A program made the position numbers and the translations under genes. A stretch of 64,000 nt of DNA from positions 157,064 through 221,063 of the forward strand of contig NZ_KB849544.1 in NCBI RefSeq assembly GCF_000368565.1, in the 5' to 3' direction. The notes beneath the pieces are model-generated. The model had not been told where the DNA came from, did not search any database, and saw only the letters and a program-made list of their open reading frames with translations. Below are positions 38,265-46,186 of this stretch, in pieces (within the stretch, counting starts at the first letter, position 1; each line of letters opens with the position of its first letter). Origin of the DNA: Acinetobacter gerneri DSM 14967 = CIP 107464 = MTCC 9824. Its GTDB lineage: Bacteria; Pseudomonadota; Gammaproteobacteria; Pseudomonadales; Moraxellaceae.

Positions 38265-38532
38265 TAGGGTCTGTTGATATTTCACAACTGAATTGCGTTG
38301 TTAGCTAAAATTGAGCAGGCAAGGCACGAAATGCAGAGAATGGCGAGACCATTTTCAAATTTCGTAACGAAGCCTGAGATAATTTTAGCTACAACCCTGT
38401 GGGACGAGAGTATTTTTTGATGCTATTTCGTTGTAGCTTGATCATTTAGATGACTAAATTTCTCAATCTACGCCTCATACCATCTAAAAAATACTCATCG
38501 TCGCAACCAATTTGAAATGTCAACAGACCCTA
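38265..38532. mobile_element. MITE-like element with 20-bp terminal inverted repeats
   Basis: The ends TAGGGTCTGTTGATATTTCA and its inverted partner (TGAAATGTCAACAGACCCTA) differ at one position, and a TA flanks each GGGTC end as a possible target duplication. No ORF lies inside the ~268 bp, so it is non-autonomous. The ends resemble those of IS5-family (IS427 group) elements. It sits between mesX and mesD and may affect their co-transcription. Confidence 0.8.
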
Positions 38533-38561
38533 ATTAACTTATTAAATTCAGAAGATTAGAA

Positions 38562-39593
38562 ATGAAGAAAATTTTACTACCGACATCAACCGCTGGCAGC
38601 CTTCCAAAACCATCTTGGCTTGCAGAACCAGAAAAACTTTGGTCTGCTTGGAAATTGCAAGATCAAGAGTTGACTGACGGTAAACTTGACGCATTACGTT
38701 TGTCATTACACGAGCAACAACAAGCGGGCATCGACATCGTTAGTGACGGTGAGCAAACTCGCCAACACTTTGTAACGACTTTTATTGAGCACCTAAGCGG
38801 TGTTGATTTTGAAAAGCGTGAAACTGTGCGTATTCGTAATCGTTATGATGCTAGTGTTCCATCTGTTGTTGGTGATGTTGCTCGTGAAAAGCCTGTTTTT
38901 GTTGAAGATGCCAAATTTTTACGCTCTTTGACAGATCAACCGATTAAATGGGCTTTGCCTGGTCCAATGACGATGATTGATACATTGTATGATGGTCATT
39001 ACAAAAGCCGTGAAAAATTGGCTTGGGAATTTGCAAAAATCCTCAACCAAGAAGCGCGTGAGCTAGAAGCTGCAGGCGTGGATATTATCCAATTTGATGA
39101 ACCAGCATTTAATGTATTCTTTGATGAAGTAAATGACTGGGGTGTTGCGACTTTAGAGCGAGCACTTGAAGGTCTTAAATGTGAAACAGCTGTGCATATC
39201 TGCTATGGTTATGGTATCAAAGCAAACACAGATTGGAAAAAGACTTTAGGTTCTGAATGGCGTCAATACGAAGAAGCATTCCCTAAATTGCAACAATCTA
39301 AAATTGATATTGTGTCTTTAGAATGTCAAAATTCACGTGTACCCATGGATCTGATTGAATTGATTCGTGGTAAAAAAGTGATGGTTGGTGCAATTGATGT
39401 TGCAACTAATCAAATTGAAACACCTGAAGAAGTAGCGAACACATTACGTAAAGCACTTCAGTTTGTAGATGCGGATAAACTTTATCCTTCAACTAACTGT
39501 GGTATGGCTCCTTTATCTCGTGAAGTTGCACGTGGTAAGCTTAATGCTTTAAGCGCTGGCGCAGAAATCATTCGTAAAGAATTATCTGCCTAA
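38562..39593 (+). CDS. mesD: MesD-type core methionine synthase
   Basis: The 343 residues correspond to the C-terminal catalytic half of MetE only. Zinc ligands are visible in AVHICYGYG (His, Cys), SLECQNSR (Glu) and PSTNCGMAPLSREVA (Cys). The opening LLPTSTAGSLPKP and DIVSDGEQTRQ are also typical. MesD makes methionine by methylating homocysteine without folate. It needs MesX and oxygen, and its methyl donor has not been identified. A flavin reductase follows, consistent with an oxygen-linked reaction. Confidence 0.88.
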   Translation: MKKILLPTSTAGSLPKPSWLAEPEKLWSAWKLQDQELTDGKLDALRLSLHEQQQAGIDIVSDGEQTRQHFVTTFIEHLSGVDFEKRETVRIRNRYDASVPSVVGDVAREKPVFVEDAKFLRSLTDQPIKWALPGPMTMIDTLYDGHYKSREKLAWEFAKILNQEARELEAAGVDIIQFDEPAFNVFFDEVNDWGVATLERALEGLKCETAVHICYGYGIKANTDWKKTLGSEWRQYEEAFPKLQQSKIDIVSLECQNSRVPMDLIELIRGKKVMVGAIDVATNQIETPEEVANTLRKALQFVDADKLYPSTNCGMAPLSREVARGKLNALSAGAEIIRKELSA

Positions 39594-39614
39594 TCTTCTG
39601 CAAGACAATGATGT

Positions 39615-39665
39615 GAGGATCGCTGTTTAATCAATAAGTAATTATACGATTAGACTGGCATCCTC
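39615..39665. other. Large imperfect hairpin after mesD
   Basis: GAGGAT...GT.TAATC on the left pairs with GATTA.AC...ATCCTC on the right over an ~18-bp arm with a few mismatches. There is no T run, so it may be an RNA processing or stability element rather than a simple terminator. The gap up to the flavin reductase gene (39666-39915) holds no other evident feature. Confidence 0.5.
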
Positions 39666-39915
39666 TGATCTCAACCGTATTTCTACATAAATATTTAAGA
39701 TTATTCTACACAGTTTTCAAGATTCTGTTTTTAAACAAATTTTGATTATTTACAATAATTTTAAATCTTTGATCTATATAACCTCGATGTATAGCTCAGC
39801 TGTTAAAAAATGCGAAAAGTGAAAGCATCATTTCTATTCAAAACTCATTCAGATAATATAGCTATCCACAAACGCATAGCGATATAAAAGCAAGGTTCGA
39901 TATAGGAACACAGTG

Positions 39916-40407
39916 ATGATTGAAGCTACAGACTTTAAAAATGCAATGTCTTCGTTAACCAGTGCAGTCAATGTTGTGACCACGGTAGGGAAGTCAGGCT
40001 ATCATGGATTTACAGCTTCTGCTGTATGTAGCGTGACAGATACACCGCCAACTTTATTGGTGTGTATGAATAAATCATCACGTTCGCATGCGCATTTTGT
40101 AGAAAATAAAATTCTAACTGTGAATGTGCTTGGCGCACAGCATCAACAACTTTCCAATGTTTTTGCATCTAAAATGAGTTCAGAAGAACGTTTTAAATAC
40201 GGAAAATGGACAGAATTGGAAACTGGTGCACCTGTTTTAGAAGATGCTTTAGTGAGTTTTGATTGTCAGATTGAACAAATTCAAGAAGTGGGAACACATA
40301 CTATTTTTATTTGTCCAATTGTTGCGATTCAACATAACCATCAAGAACAAAGTTTGGTGTATTTTAATCGTGCATATCATGAGGTTGGACAAGTCGAAAT
40401 CGCTTAA
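39916..40407 (+). CDS. Flavin reductase family protein
   Basis: The 163 residues belong to the HpaC/FRP-like split-barrel flavin reductases: MSSLTSAVNVVTT, YHGFTASAVCSVTDTPPTLLVCMNKSSRSH and FNRAYHEVG. They reduce FMN or FAD with NAD(P)H to supply a monooxygenase. ATG at 39916 is preferred to the GTG one codon upstream. Position after mesX-mesD suggests that it feeds reduced flavin to that oxygen-dependent system. This is inference. Confidence 0.85.
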   Translation: MIEATDFKNAMSSLTSAVNVVTTVGKSGYHGFTASAVCSVTDTPPTLLVCMNKSSRSHAHFVENKILTVNVLGAQHQQLSNVFASKMSSEERFKYGKWTELETGAPVLEDALVSFDCQIEQIQEVGTHTIFICPIVAIQHNHQEQSLVYFNRAYHEVGQVEIA

Positions 40408-40443
40408 TTCCCGGTTATACACAATCAATTAAGTCAGTACATC

Positions 40444-41244
40444 GTGGAATTAATCATATTTTTAGCAATCGGCGCATTAGCTGGATTTGCTGCGGGTCTA
40501 TTTGGTGTCGGTGGTGGGTTAGTCATCGTCCCAATTTTATATGTCGTGTTTACCCAAATGGGCTATGACCCAGCCGTTGTGATGCACTTAGCCTTAGGAA
40601 CATCATTAGCAACGATTATTGTGACATCGATCAGCTCATTGATGGCACACAATAAAAATGGTGCAGTGCTTTGGCCAGTCTTTAAAAACCTAGCTCCCGG
40701 ACTGGTTATTGGATCATTTTTAGGTGCTGGTATCGCAGGCTTACTTTCTCGTGAACATCTACAGTTGGTCATCGGAGTGTTTGTAATCTGGGTTGCTTAC
40801 AGCATGTTTATGGGTGCCAAAAAAGTTGTCGATGAAAATAAAGCTTTACCATCTACTGCTGCACAAGTCGCTGCAGGAACTGGGATCGGTGTTGCATCAG
40901 CAATTTTTGGTATTGGAGGTGGGAGCTTGACTGTACCTTACCTTAACCACTCAGGCGTGGTCATGCAAAAAGCGGTCGGAACTTCGGCTGCTTGTGGTTT
41001 ACCGATCGCAATCGCAGGTGCTTTAGGTTTTATGTTCTTTGGCATGAAAGAACAAATCAATGTACCAAATACCATTGGTTTTATTCATATTTATGCATTT
41101 TTTGGAATCAGTCTAATGAGCTTCTTTACCGCCAAGATCGGCGCAAAAGCAGCACATATACTTTCACCAAGTATGCTTAAAAAATGTTTTGCCATCATGT
41201 TGTTTGTTGTAGGCTGCTTTTTTCTTTTTAAAAGCTTGGCTTAG
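40444..41244 (+). CDS. TSUP (TauE/SafE) family membrane transporter
   Basis: The 266 residues have about eight TM segments in two repeats, each opening with a glycine-rich motif (AGLFGVGGGLVIVPIL and SAIFGIGGGSLTVPYL). The family exports sulfite, sulfoacetate or similar organosulfur anions. Start codon is GTG. It closes the mes cluster, so a sulfur-linked substrate is plausible. A perfect terminator follows. Confidence 0.85.
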   Translation: MELIIFLAIGALAGFAAGLFGVGGGLVIVPILYVVFTQMGYDPAVVMHLALGTSLATIIVTSISSLMAHNKNGAVLWPVFKNLAPGLVIGSFLGAGIAGLLSREHLQLVIGVFVIWVAYSMFMGAKKVVDENKALPSTAAQVAAGTGIGVASAIFGIGGGSLTVPYLNHSGVVMQKAVGTSAACGLPIAIAGALGFMFFGMKEQINVPNTIGFIHIYAFFGISLMSFFTAKIGAKAAHILSPSMLKKCFAIMLFVVGCFFLFKSLA

Positions 41245-41255
41245 TTAATCCAATT

Positions 41256-41290
41256 AAATATCTGTATCTAAGTAGATACAGATATTTAGA
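41256..41290 (+). terminator. Terminator after the TSUP gene
   Basis: AAATATCTGTATCT and AGATACAGATATTT form a perfect 14-bp stem around AAGT. The T tail is short. Confidence 0.75.
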
Positions 41291-41407
41291 AAATTTCATT
41301 CTTATAAATAAATTGATTTATTTCACTTAAAATAATTATTTTTTGTAAAAAGTCTATTAGAGTTCTTGCATAAGTCACATTTTGCTTCAAAGCATAATAG
41401 AATTTTC

Positions 41408-41637
41408 AATTAAGGCAGGATGCCGTCCGTCGAACAAGGGGGTTCCGCATTTTTTAAAGCAGTGCTTTAAAAATTGCTCAGGATGTATGCCCATTTGTTC
41501 GACAATGGTTTTCTTGCGAAATATATTTCTCATTTGTCCAAAAACAAAGTAAGAAAGATTGTCTACGCAAAGTAAATTAAATGACTCACGGCAAATGTGA
41601 CTGTATGATACTTTTCTTCAAAATACCTGATCATTTT
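41408..41637. repeat. Inverted repeat copy 2 flanking the mes cluster
   Basis: Reverse-orientation partner of 36405-36636 (see there). It has the same internal hairpin and the same GGCAGGATGCCGT end. The rest of the 41245-41670 gap, apart from the terminator, shows nothing further. Confidence 0.85.
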
Positions 41638-41670
41638 TTAATTTATGAAAGAACTCTATTAAATCAATTA

Positions 41671-42369
41671 TTAACAAATCAAAAGTAAGCGATATTCACC
41701 TTTATTTTCAACTGGTGCACGATGAACACAAGGTAGAACTTGCTTCGCGGGATGATCTACTGCCAATCGCCAAATATGCCCTAAACCTAAATTTATAGAC
41801 TGTGCTCCAGATTTTGCTTGATAGTGCAAATCAAAGAAATATTCTTCTAGAAAATGCTCAAATTCAGCTTCAGGACCACCATGTAACTGTCGAAGTTTTT
41901 CTCGAATCTCAGGAATCAAAATTTTTTGTTCAACTTGATCATTCGGCAAAATATCACTCGCTGCACCATAATAAGTACATAAAAAAGTATCAGTTTCTAT
42001 AGGCGATCGATCGACATGATATGAATAAACATCGGTTGAAATGAAATCAAACTCGTCATCTCGTTCATACTTTTTAAGTAAATTGAGGCAGGGCAATGCT
42101 CCAAAATCACTGAGTGATTTGATATCTTGTAAAATTACTTGCCGAGCTAGCTGACCGTTTTCAGTGAGTTTTAATGCAAGAAGATCCTCAATAGAAACTT
42201 CAGTAATATCATCTTTTAACTCAAGTTTATCTACAATCTCTTTAAAATCACCCAGCAAATTTCTATGCCAGCAAATGGCGTTCATTTTTCCTTGAAAATG
42301 TAAATCTACAAGTTCGGAAAAAGTCGAAACGATACCAATTTGATCGTGATCAAAAAGACTATTTTTCAT
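41671..42369 (-). CDS. DUF1826-like protein
   Basis: The 232 residues end in LGLGHIWRLAVDHPAKQVLPCVHRAPVE, with WHR near the N-terminus (AICWHRNLLGDF) and CTYYGAASDILPNDQ in the middle. I associate this pattern with DUF1826, whose conserved His and Cys residues suggest metal binding. No function is established. It is convergent with the mes cluster, with inverted repeat copy 2 in between. Confidence 0.6.
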   Translation of the reverse strand: MKNSLFDHDQIGIVSTFSELVDLHFQGKMNAICWHRNLLGDFKEIVDKLELKDDITEVSIEDLLALKLTENGQLARQVILQDIKSLSDFGALPCLNLLKKYERDDEFDFISTDVYSYHVDRSPIETDTFLCTYYGAASDILPNDQVEQKILIPEIREKLRQLHGGPEAEFEHFLEEYFFDLHYQAKSGAQSINLGLGHIWRLAVDHPAKQVLPCVHRAPVENKGEYRLLLIC

Positions 42370-42675
42370 ATTTAAATCAGTGAAAGAATAAAACTAGCCT
42401 AATATACACGGGGCTTTGTATAAATGCTGAATGATTGTTGATTTGGGTTAAATTTTAATAGTTTCTATTTTGAAATAATTTTATCAAAACAATGACGCAG
42501 CCAAAAGAGTTAAAAACAGAGCAGCATATCAACTTGTTTACGAACACAATCTTAACAGCAAAAGAAATGCTTAACATAAATTAAAAGCAGGCAAACGTAA
42601 GCTCTTAGGAGTGTTGGCAAGAGCCATGCAGGTATTTGTGCAAGCTGTTTGTACGCAAGTCGAGAAACGTTCGGA
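42370..42675. other. Left junction of the prophage array
   Basis: No supported gene. A 30-codon frame at 42492 (MTQPKELKTEQHINLFTNTI) lacks a ribosome site. The segment 42650-42675 (ACGCAAGTCGAG) resembles the end of the truncated rep gene before the third att region (51742-51753), so it may be the remnant of another inserted element. Confidence 0.4.
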
Positions 42676-42826
42676 TTTCTGCATAACTTATATTATGTTC
42701 CTTAGAATACTCGGCAACGTGAATATAATTGTGTGGATTCACGTTGCCGAGCTGTGACAACAGTAGCGTGTGTAGGCTACAGTCTTTAGATATTCTATTT
42801 AACATAATAGATTCGTTATGCGACAT
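42676..42826. other. Phage attachment region att1 (folded CTXphi-type attP)
   Basis: Two dif-like sites face each other. The left one spans 42676-42703, with arms TTTCTGCATAA and TTATGTTCCTT and a 6-bp spacer. The right one spans 42797-42826, with ATTTAACATAA and TTATGCGACAT and an 8-bp spacer. Between them is a 15-bp perfect stem (CTCGGCAACGTGAAT at 42710-42724 with its complement at 42737-42751) and a second smaller hairpin. The outer arms GCATAAC and GTTATGC pair. This is the layout of CTXphi attP, which folds as ssDNA to make a XerCD substrate. Confidence 0.75.
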
Positions 42827-43035
42827 CCAAGCAACTGACATTTTATTCCAAGTGCTCATCGATCCCCGGATCTAATTTTTATCCCGGAGAATCTAATCAA
42901 TAATATAAAAAACAATAACTTATGATTTAATAATAACATTCACTTGAATAGTAAACTTGCAAAATATTACATATATTATTCTTTGAATTAAGAGGGCAAG
43001 CGTCTACCTACGAACAGGCACAATTTAAATTTTTT

Positions 43036-43146
43036 GATTATCTTCCTTGATTACAAGTCCGTTTGTCCTTTAACGGCAGATTAGCGATGCTCCGCTCGCG
43101 TCGCAACGCTTCGTTAGTAATCAATATCCACTCGGAGGATAATCAA
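43036..43146. other. Nested hairpin region, candidate phage origin or packaging signal
   Basis: TTGATTATCTTCC pairs with GGAGGATAATCAA at the outer ends. Inside, TTGATTAC pairs with GTAATCAA, CCGTT with AACGG, and a GC-rich GCTCGCGTCGCAACGC segment forms the core. It lies between att1 and the repressor gene, where filamentous phages keep origin and packaging signals. It could also terminate the repressor transcript. Confidence 0.5.
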
Positions 43147-43364
43147 TTTCCTTTTTTTATTTCTTCAATATATTTTGTTACATCTTTTGCGGTTAATTGA
43201 TTTAAATGCTTATAAATCAATGCATTGATAACATCAGCTTCCTCAATTCTTTCCTTTGTTTCAATAATAAAATCGAGTGATTTGTCTTTAATATCCTCGA
43301 CAAATTCCCCTCTAACTCTATATGTCTTTGATAAATCAATCTTTTTCATGTAACGACCAAACAT
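43143..43364 (-). CDS. Small phage repressor-like protein (phage A)
   Basis: The 73 residues (MKKIDLSKTYRVRGEFVEDI, then ERIEEADVINALIYKHLNQL) look like a ribbon-helix-helix type DNA-binding protein. It is transcribed away from the early gene and rep, as a lysogeny repressor such as RstR would be. A similar 64-aa protein occupies the same place in the satellite (50749-50943). Start may be Met1 or Met6. No sequence identity to RstR is claimed. Confidence 0.6.
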   Translation of the reverse strand: MFGRYMKKIDLSKTYRVRGEFVEDIKDKSLDFIIETKERIEEADVINALIYKHLNQLTAKDVTKYIEEIKKGN

Positions 43365-43371
43365 TGTTTAA

Positions 43372-43462
43372 TGTGATGGTGTTATTGTGTCACAAGTTGT
43401 AGTGTTACAAGCAACTATGTTATGTTTTACCCAAAATGTTACGTGCAACATTGTGATGGTGT
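43372..43462. promoter_or_regulatory. Phage A operator region
   Basis: TGTGATGGTGT occurs twice, exactly 80 bp apart (43372 and 43452). Between them GTGTCACAAG and GTGTTACAAG form a tandem pair. This lies between the divergent repressor and early genes. Confidence 0.5.
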
Positions 43463-43465
43463 GAA

Positions 43466-43726
43466 ATGTGTGGCAAAGAATTACTAAACTTTAATTCAAG
43501 ACAAGAATTCATACAGTGCGCTTTTGAAAGTGTGGCCAAGATCGTTTCTGATCACGGTCAAAGTTGTTTAGATGCTTTAACGCCTGCGATTTCTGCTGAA
43601 AAGTGCCTTTTTCATTTGGCTGCTGTTGCTCATGACTGGTCTTATGACCCATCTGTCATAGATGCCTATGCCGTTTTATACAAACAATCAAATCAAGAAT
43701 TAATTGAAGCATTCGGGGAAGAGTAG
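43466..43726 (+). CDS. Small early phage protein upstream of rep
   Basis: The 86 residues include QEFIQCAFESVAKIVSDHG and LFHLAAVAHDWSYDPSVIDAY. A clear relative lies at 51065 in the satellite (FIQAAFNQVAKIVAEHG, LAVVASDWSYDYSLIDAH), also directly upstream of the rep start. Conservation in both elements argues for an important early role. No family recognised. Confidence 0.7.
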   Translation: MCGKELLNFNSRQEFIQCAFESVAKIVSDHGQSCLDALTPAISAEKCLFHLAAVAHDWSYDPSVIDAYAVLYKQSNQELIEAFGEE

Positions 43727-43728
43727 TC

Positions 43729-45219
43729 ATGAAAGTTATCCTTTCTCAAATCCATGATTTCGATCAAACATTTTTAGCACTTCCTGAAATCTTTGACCGT
43801 CAAAAAGACATTTCTGACGAAATTTATGCACGTACTGCATTTGGTGATGTTTCAGTTTCAGATTCACAAATACTTCGAAATATGCTGGATGGCATAACTC
43901 GAAATAAGTTATCAGCATTTGAAAAATCGGCAGTTCAACTAAAGAAAAAAGATGACCAATCTATCGCTGATATATTCGTACAAAAAATAGCCATACCCGC
44001 AAAAAACACGGCAGTAAGTCCCTCAGAGACCCCCTTTTATAATATGGGGGTAGCGGATACACAAAAATCATCTGAATCACAGGCTTTTCCACGTCATTTA
44101 GATAACTACAAGTTAATTTCTACCCCGAAGGGCGTTTTACCCGTTCTACGTTGTACGCCAATCGAAAACAATATTGTCGGTCTGGACTGGGTGACTTTTA
44201 GTTTTTGCGTTAGCACATTTGGTGATAAATACGCTTATCTTGCACCTGATTTAGTTGATCTCTCAGTCGGTGATGCAATAGAAACATGGTTAGATCAATT
44301 GCTTTTTGAAATCTTTGGATTTGGTATAGCTCAGAAGCGTAAATGCGGTATTCGTTTTGACAAGTATGGATATGATTTACAAGATAATTTAGGCATGGTT
44401 TTGTACGGAAATACAAATAATCGTGTACGTGTCCAAATAAACGGAACGGGTTGTGCTTTGGCTCGAAAGGGTTGGAATGAACAGCTATATAAGTTCCTAA
44501 AATATCAAGCAAAAAATCCAAAACTCAACCGTGTAGACATTGCATTTGATGATTTCGAAAGTGAGTTTGTTTCAGTTCAAATGTGTGACCAATGGGATAA
44601 TGAAGACCAGTTTTTTTGTGGTGGCCGTAATCCTGAAATTAATAAATTGGGCGACTGGAAACGCATCAACGGCAAGGGCTTAACATTTACTGTCGGTAAC
44701 CGTGAATCTTCAAAGTTTTTAAGATGTTATGAACGGGGTAAAAAAGAGGGCGATTCAATTAGTCTTTGGACACGTCTTGAATTAGAACTTAAATCCAGTG
44801 ATCGTTATTTGCCTTTAGATGTACTTTTATCACCCTCTACATACTTCAAGGGTGCATATCCTGCTTTAGATTCCTTGTGTAATAAATTACAAGATTTTAC
44901 CGCACCTGAAAAATGTCAACTTGTTGAAAAACAAGCCAAAATAAATGTAGATAAAGCCTTAGAAATTGTAAAAACACAATTCGGCAAATACATACGTCAA
45001 TTTAGAAAGTTCATCAATGACGATGTACTTTTAAACCTGATTTCATCTGATAAAGATGAAGTACCAAAACGTCTCAATTTCTCTCATGTTGCTGTTATGC
45101 AAGCTTTGAGAATAAATCAGCCAATTATTAATACACAAGTAGATGAATCTTATCCGTTATTTGAGGGTGTTTCTCTGCTTAATCAAACTGCTTATAAGGA
45201 TTTTATCCATGCTATTTAA
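43729..45219 (+). CDS. Phage replication initiator (Rep_trans / RstA-like)
   Basis: The 496 residues end in a rolling-circle initiator domain with NNIVGLDWVTFSF, LNRVDIAFDDF, GLTFTVGNRESSKFLRCYERG and LWTRLELELKSSDRYLPLD, the pattern of Rep_trans proteins such as CTXphi RstA. The tyrosine in CYERG and acidic/His residues around it would be the nicking site. The first ~115 residues are a separate helical module shared with the satellite protein at 51318. It starts 2 nt after the early gene and overlaps the next gene. Confidence 0.82.
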   Translation: MKVILSQIHDFDQTFLALPEIFDRQKDISDEIYARTAFGDVSVSDSQILRNMLDGITRNKLSAFEKSAVQLKKKDDQSIADIFVQKIAIPAKNTAVSPSETPFYNMGVADTQKSSESQAFPRHLDNYKLISTPKGVLPVLRCTPIENNIVGLDWVTFSFCVSTFGDKYAYLAPDLVDLSVGDAIETWLDQLLFEIFGFGIAQKRKCGIRFDKYGYDLQDNLGMVLYGNTNNRVRVQINGTGCALARKGWNEQLYKFLKYQAKNPKLNRVDIAFDDFESEFVSVQMCDQWDNEDQFFCGGRNPEINKLGDWKRINGKGLTFTVGNRESSKFLRCYERGKKEGDSISLWTRLELELKSSDRYLPLDVLLSPSTYFKGAYPALDSLCNKLQDFTAPEKCQLVEKQAKINVDKALEIVKTQFGKYIRQFRKFINDDVLLNLISSDKDEVPKRLNFSHVAVMQALRINQPIINTQVDESYPLFEGVSLLNQTAYKDFIHAI

Positions 45220-45517
45220 TTCAACCTACGTGATTTTGGGTGCAAAAAGCTCTAAAGGTGTTTTCAACGGTGTTCAATTTGATAGCACTACGATTTTTTA
45301 TAAAGCTGATTTGCAGGAAGGTGACAATTTTGTCGGTGAAGTCGGCGAGTCAATTAAATGGGGCACTTCTGATAACTTTGAAAAAATCAAACACTTACAA
45401 TTCCCACTTACTGCCGATGTGGTTTTGCAACAAGTATCAAACGGTAAAAATTCAACATTGATTCTTAAAGATTTAGTGCCTCAAAAACAGACACAACAAG
45501 CGAAATCAGGCACATGA
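45209..45517 (+). CDS. Phage ssDNA-binding-like protein (RstB/gV position)
   Basis: The 102 residues start at an ATG with AAGGA upstream, overlapping the end of rep by 11 bp. Position after rep and a beta-rich sequence (TYVILGAKSSKGVFNGVQFDS) match the ssDNA-binding proteins of filamentous phages (gV or RstB). These coat the single-stranded genome. The assignment relies mostly on synteny. A longer frame from 45143 lies within rep and is unlikely. Confidence 0.65.
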   Translation: MLFNSTYVILGAKSSKGVFNGVQFDSTTIFYKADLQEGDNFVGEVGESIKWGTSDNFEKIKHLQFPLTADVVLQQVSNGKNSTLILKDLVPQKQTQQAKSGT

Positions 45518-45639
45518 TTAATGTAAATTTCAACTTTTGTCCACGTGCTATGAATTATCCAATTGTGTGTCCGTTTTGTGGCACGTACTGGCATCGTGGA
45601 CAAATTGAAGATCATAAAAGAAATTGTGATCAAAAATAA
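45514..45639 (+). CDS. 41-aa zinc-finger-like phage protein
   Basis: The frame begins with an ATGA overlap of the previous stop codon, indicating coupled translation. CPFCGTYWHRGQIEDHKRNC has C-X2-C and H-X3-C spacing, a compact zinc finger. Unknown function. Small zinc-finger proteins are known in phage regulatory modules. Confidence 0.6.
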   Translation: MINVNFNFCPRAMNYPIVCPFCGTYWHRGQIEDHKRNCDQK

Positions 45640-45652
45640 AGGATTCTAAGAA

Positions 45653-45820
45653 ATGGCATACAACTGCAAGACACTAGTCGAGGGCGTATGTACAGAATGG
45701 CAGGAAACTAGTTTTTTGCCAAATTTAGCAACCGCAGATAGAGACACAATTTTGCTGTGGGCTATCTGCATATTTGGATTGGTTTTTGTTGTACGTGAAC
45801 TAATTCGACTTTTTAAATAA
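45653..45820 (+). CDS. 55-aa single-pass membrane phage protein
   Basis: Reads MAYNCKTLVEGVCTEWQ and then one TM segment (TILLWAICIFGLVFVVRELI) with a short basic tail. It directly precedes the major coat gene, where filamentous phages keep minor coat proteins (pVII/pIX type) or assembly proteins. Ribosome site AGGATTCTAAGAA is present. Confidence 0.6.
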   Translation: MAYNCKTLVEGVCTEWQETSFLPNLATADRDTILLWAICIFGLVFVVRELIRLFK

Positions 45821-45832
45821 GGGGTTTTTATC

Positions 45833-46075
45833 ATGGGTAAAAATACATCTAAGCGTTTAAGACTTATTAACTCTAATAACTTAAAAACGTATGGTACTGG
45901 GGCTGTGCTTTCAACGGCATTATTTTCTTCAAATTCATTTGCTTCTCTTGATGTATCAGGGGCTTTAAGTGGTTCTGACGCTACTTCTAATATTGAAACT
46001 GGTGCAGTCTGGGCGCTAGGTATTGCTGTAGTAATTTTTGGTGCTCGTAAAGTTATCGGCTTCTTTAGTCGTTAA
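45833..46075 (+). CDS. Major coat protein (pVIII-like)
   Basis: The 80-residue precursor has a long basic leader with a hydrophobic core (TYGTGAVLSTALFSSNSFA), cleaved near residue 37. The mature form of about 43 residues has an acidic start (SLDVSGALSGSDATSNIE), a TM helix (AVWALGIAVVIFGARKVI) and a basic end. This is the classic inovirus pVIII design. GGGG ribosome site upstream. Confidence 0.85.
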   Translation: MGKNTSKRLRLINSNNLKTYGTGAVLSTALFSSNSFASLDVSGALSGSDATSNIETGAVWALGIAVVIFGARKVIGFFSR

Positions 46076-46093
46076 TCAATTGAGGCTAATAAA

Positions 46094-46165
46094 ATGAATG
46101 AATCTGATTTGAATTGGATAATTTTAGGCATTCTTTTATTAGCCTTTTTTAGACTTTTAAAGTAA
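46094..46165 (+). CDS. 23-aa membrane peptide of the phage
   Basis: MNESDLNWIILGILLLAFF followed by RLLK, with GAGGCT upstream of the ATG. A single TM helix with acidic N-terminus and basic C-terminus is typical of tiny inovirus minor coat proteins (pVII/pIX). It sits between the major coat and pIII-like genes. Confidence 0.55.
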   Translation: MNESDLNWIILGILLLAFFRLLK

Positions 46166-46186
46166 TTAAATATTTGGAGAATTTTT

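Noticed and set aside
42605..42859. 84-codon minus-strand ORF across att1
   Set aside because: It reads through the att hairpins and dif-like sites, has no recognisable domain and is better explained by the attachment region.
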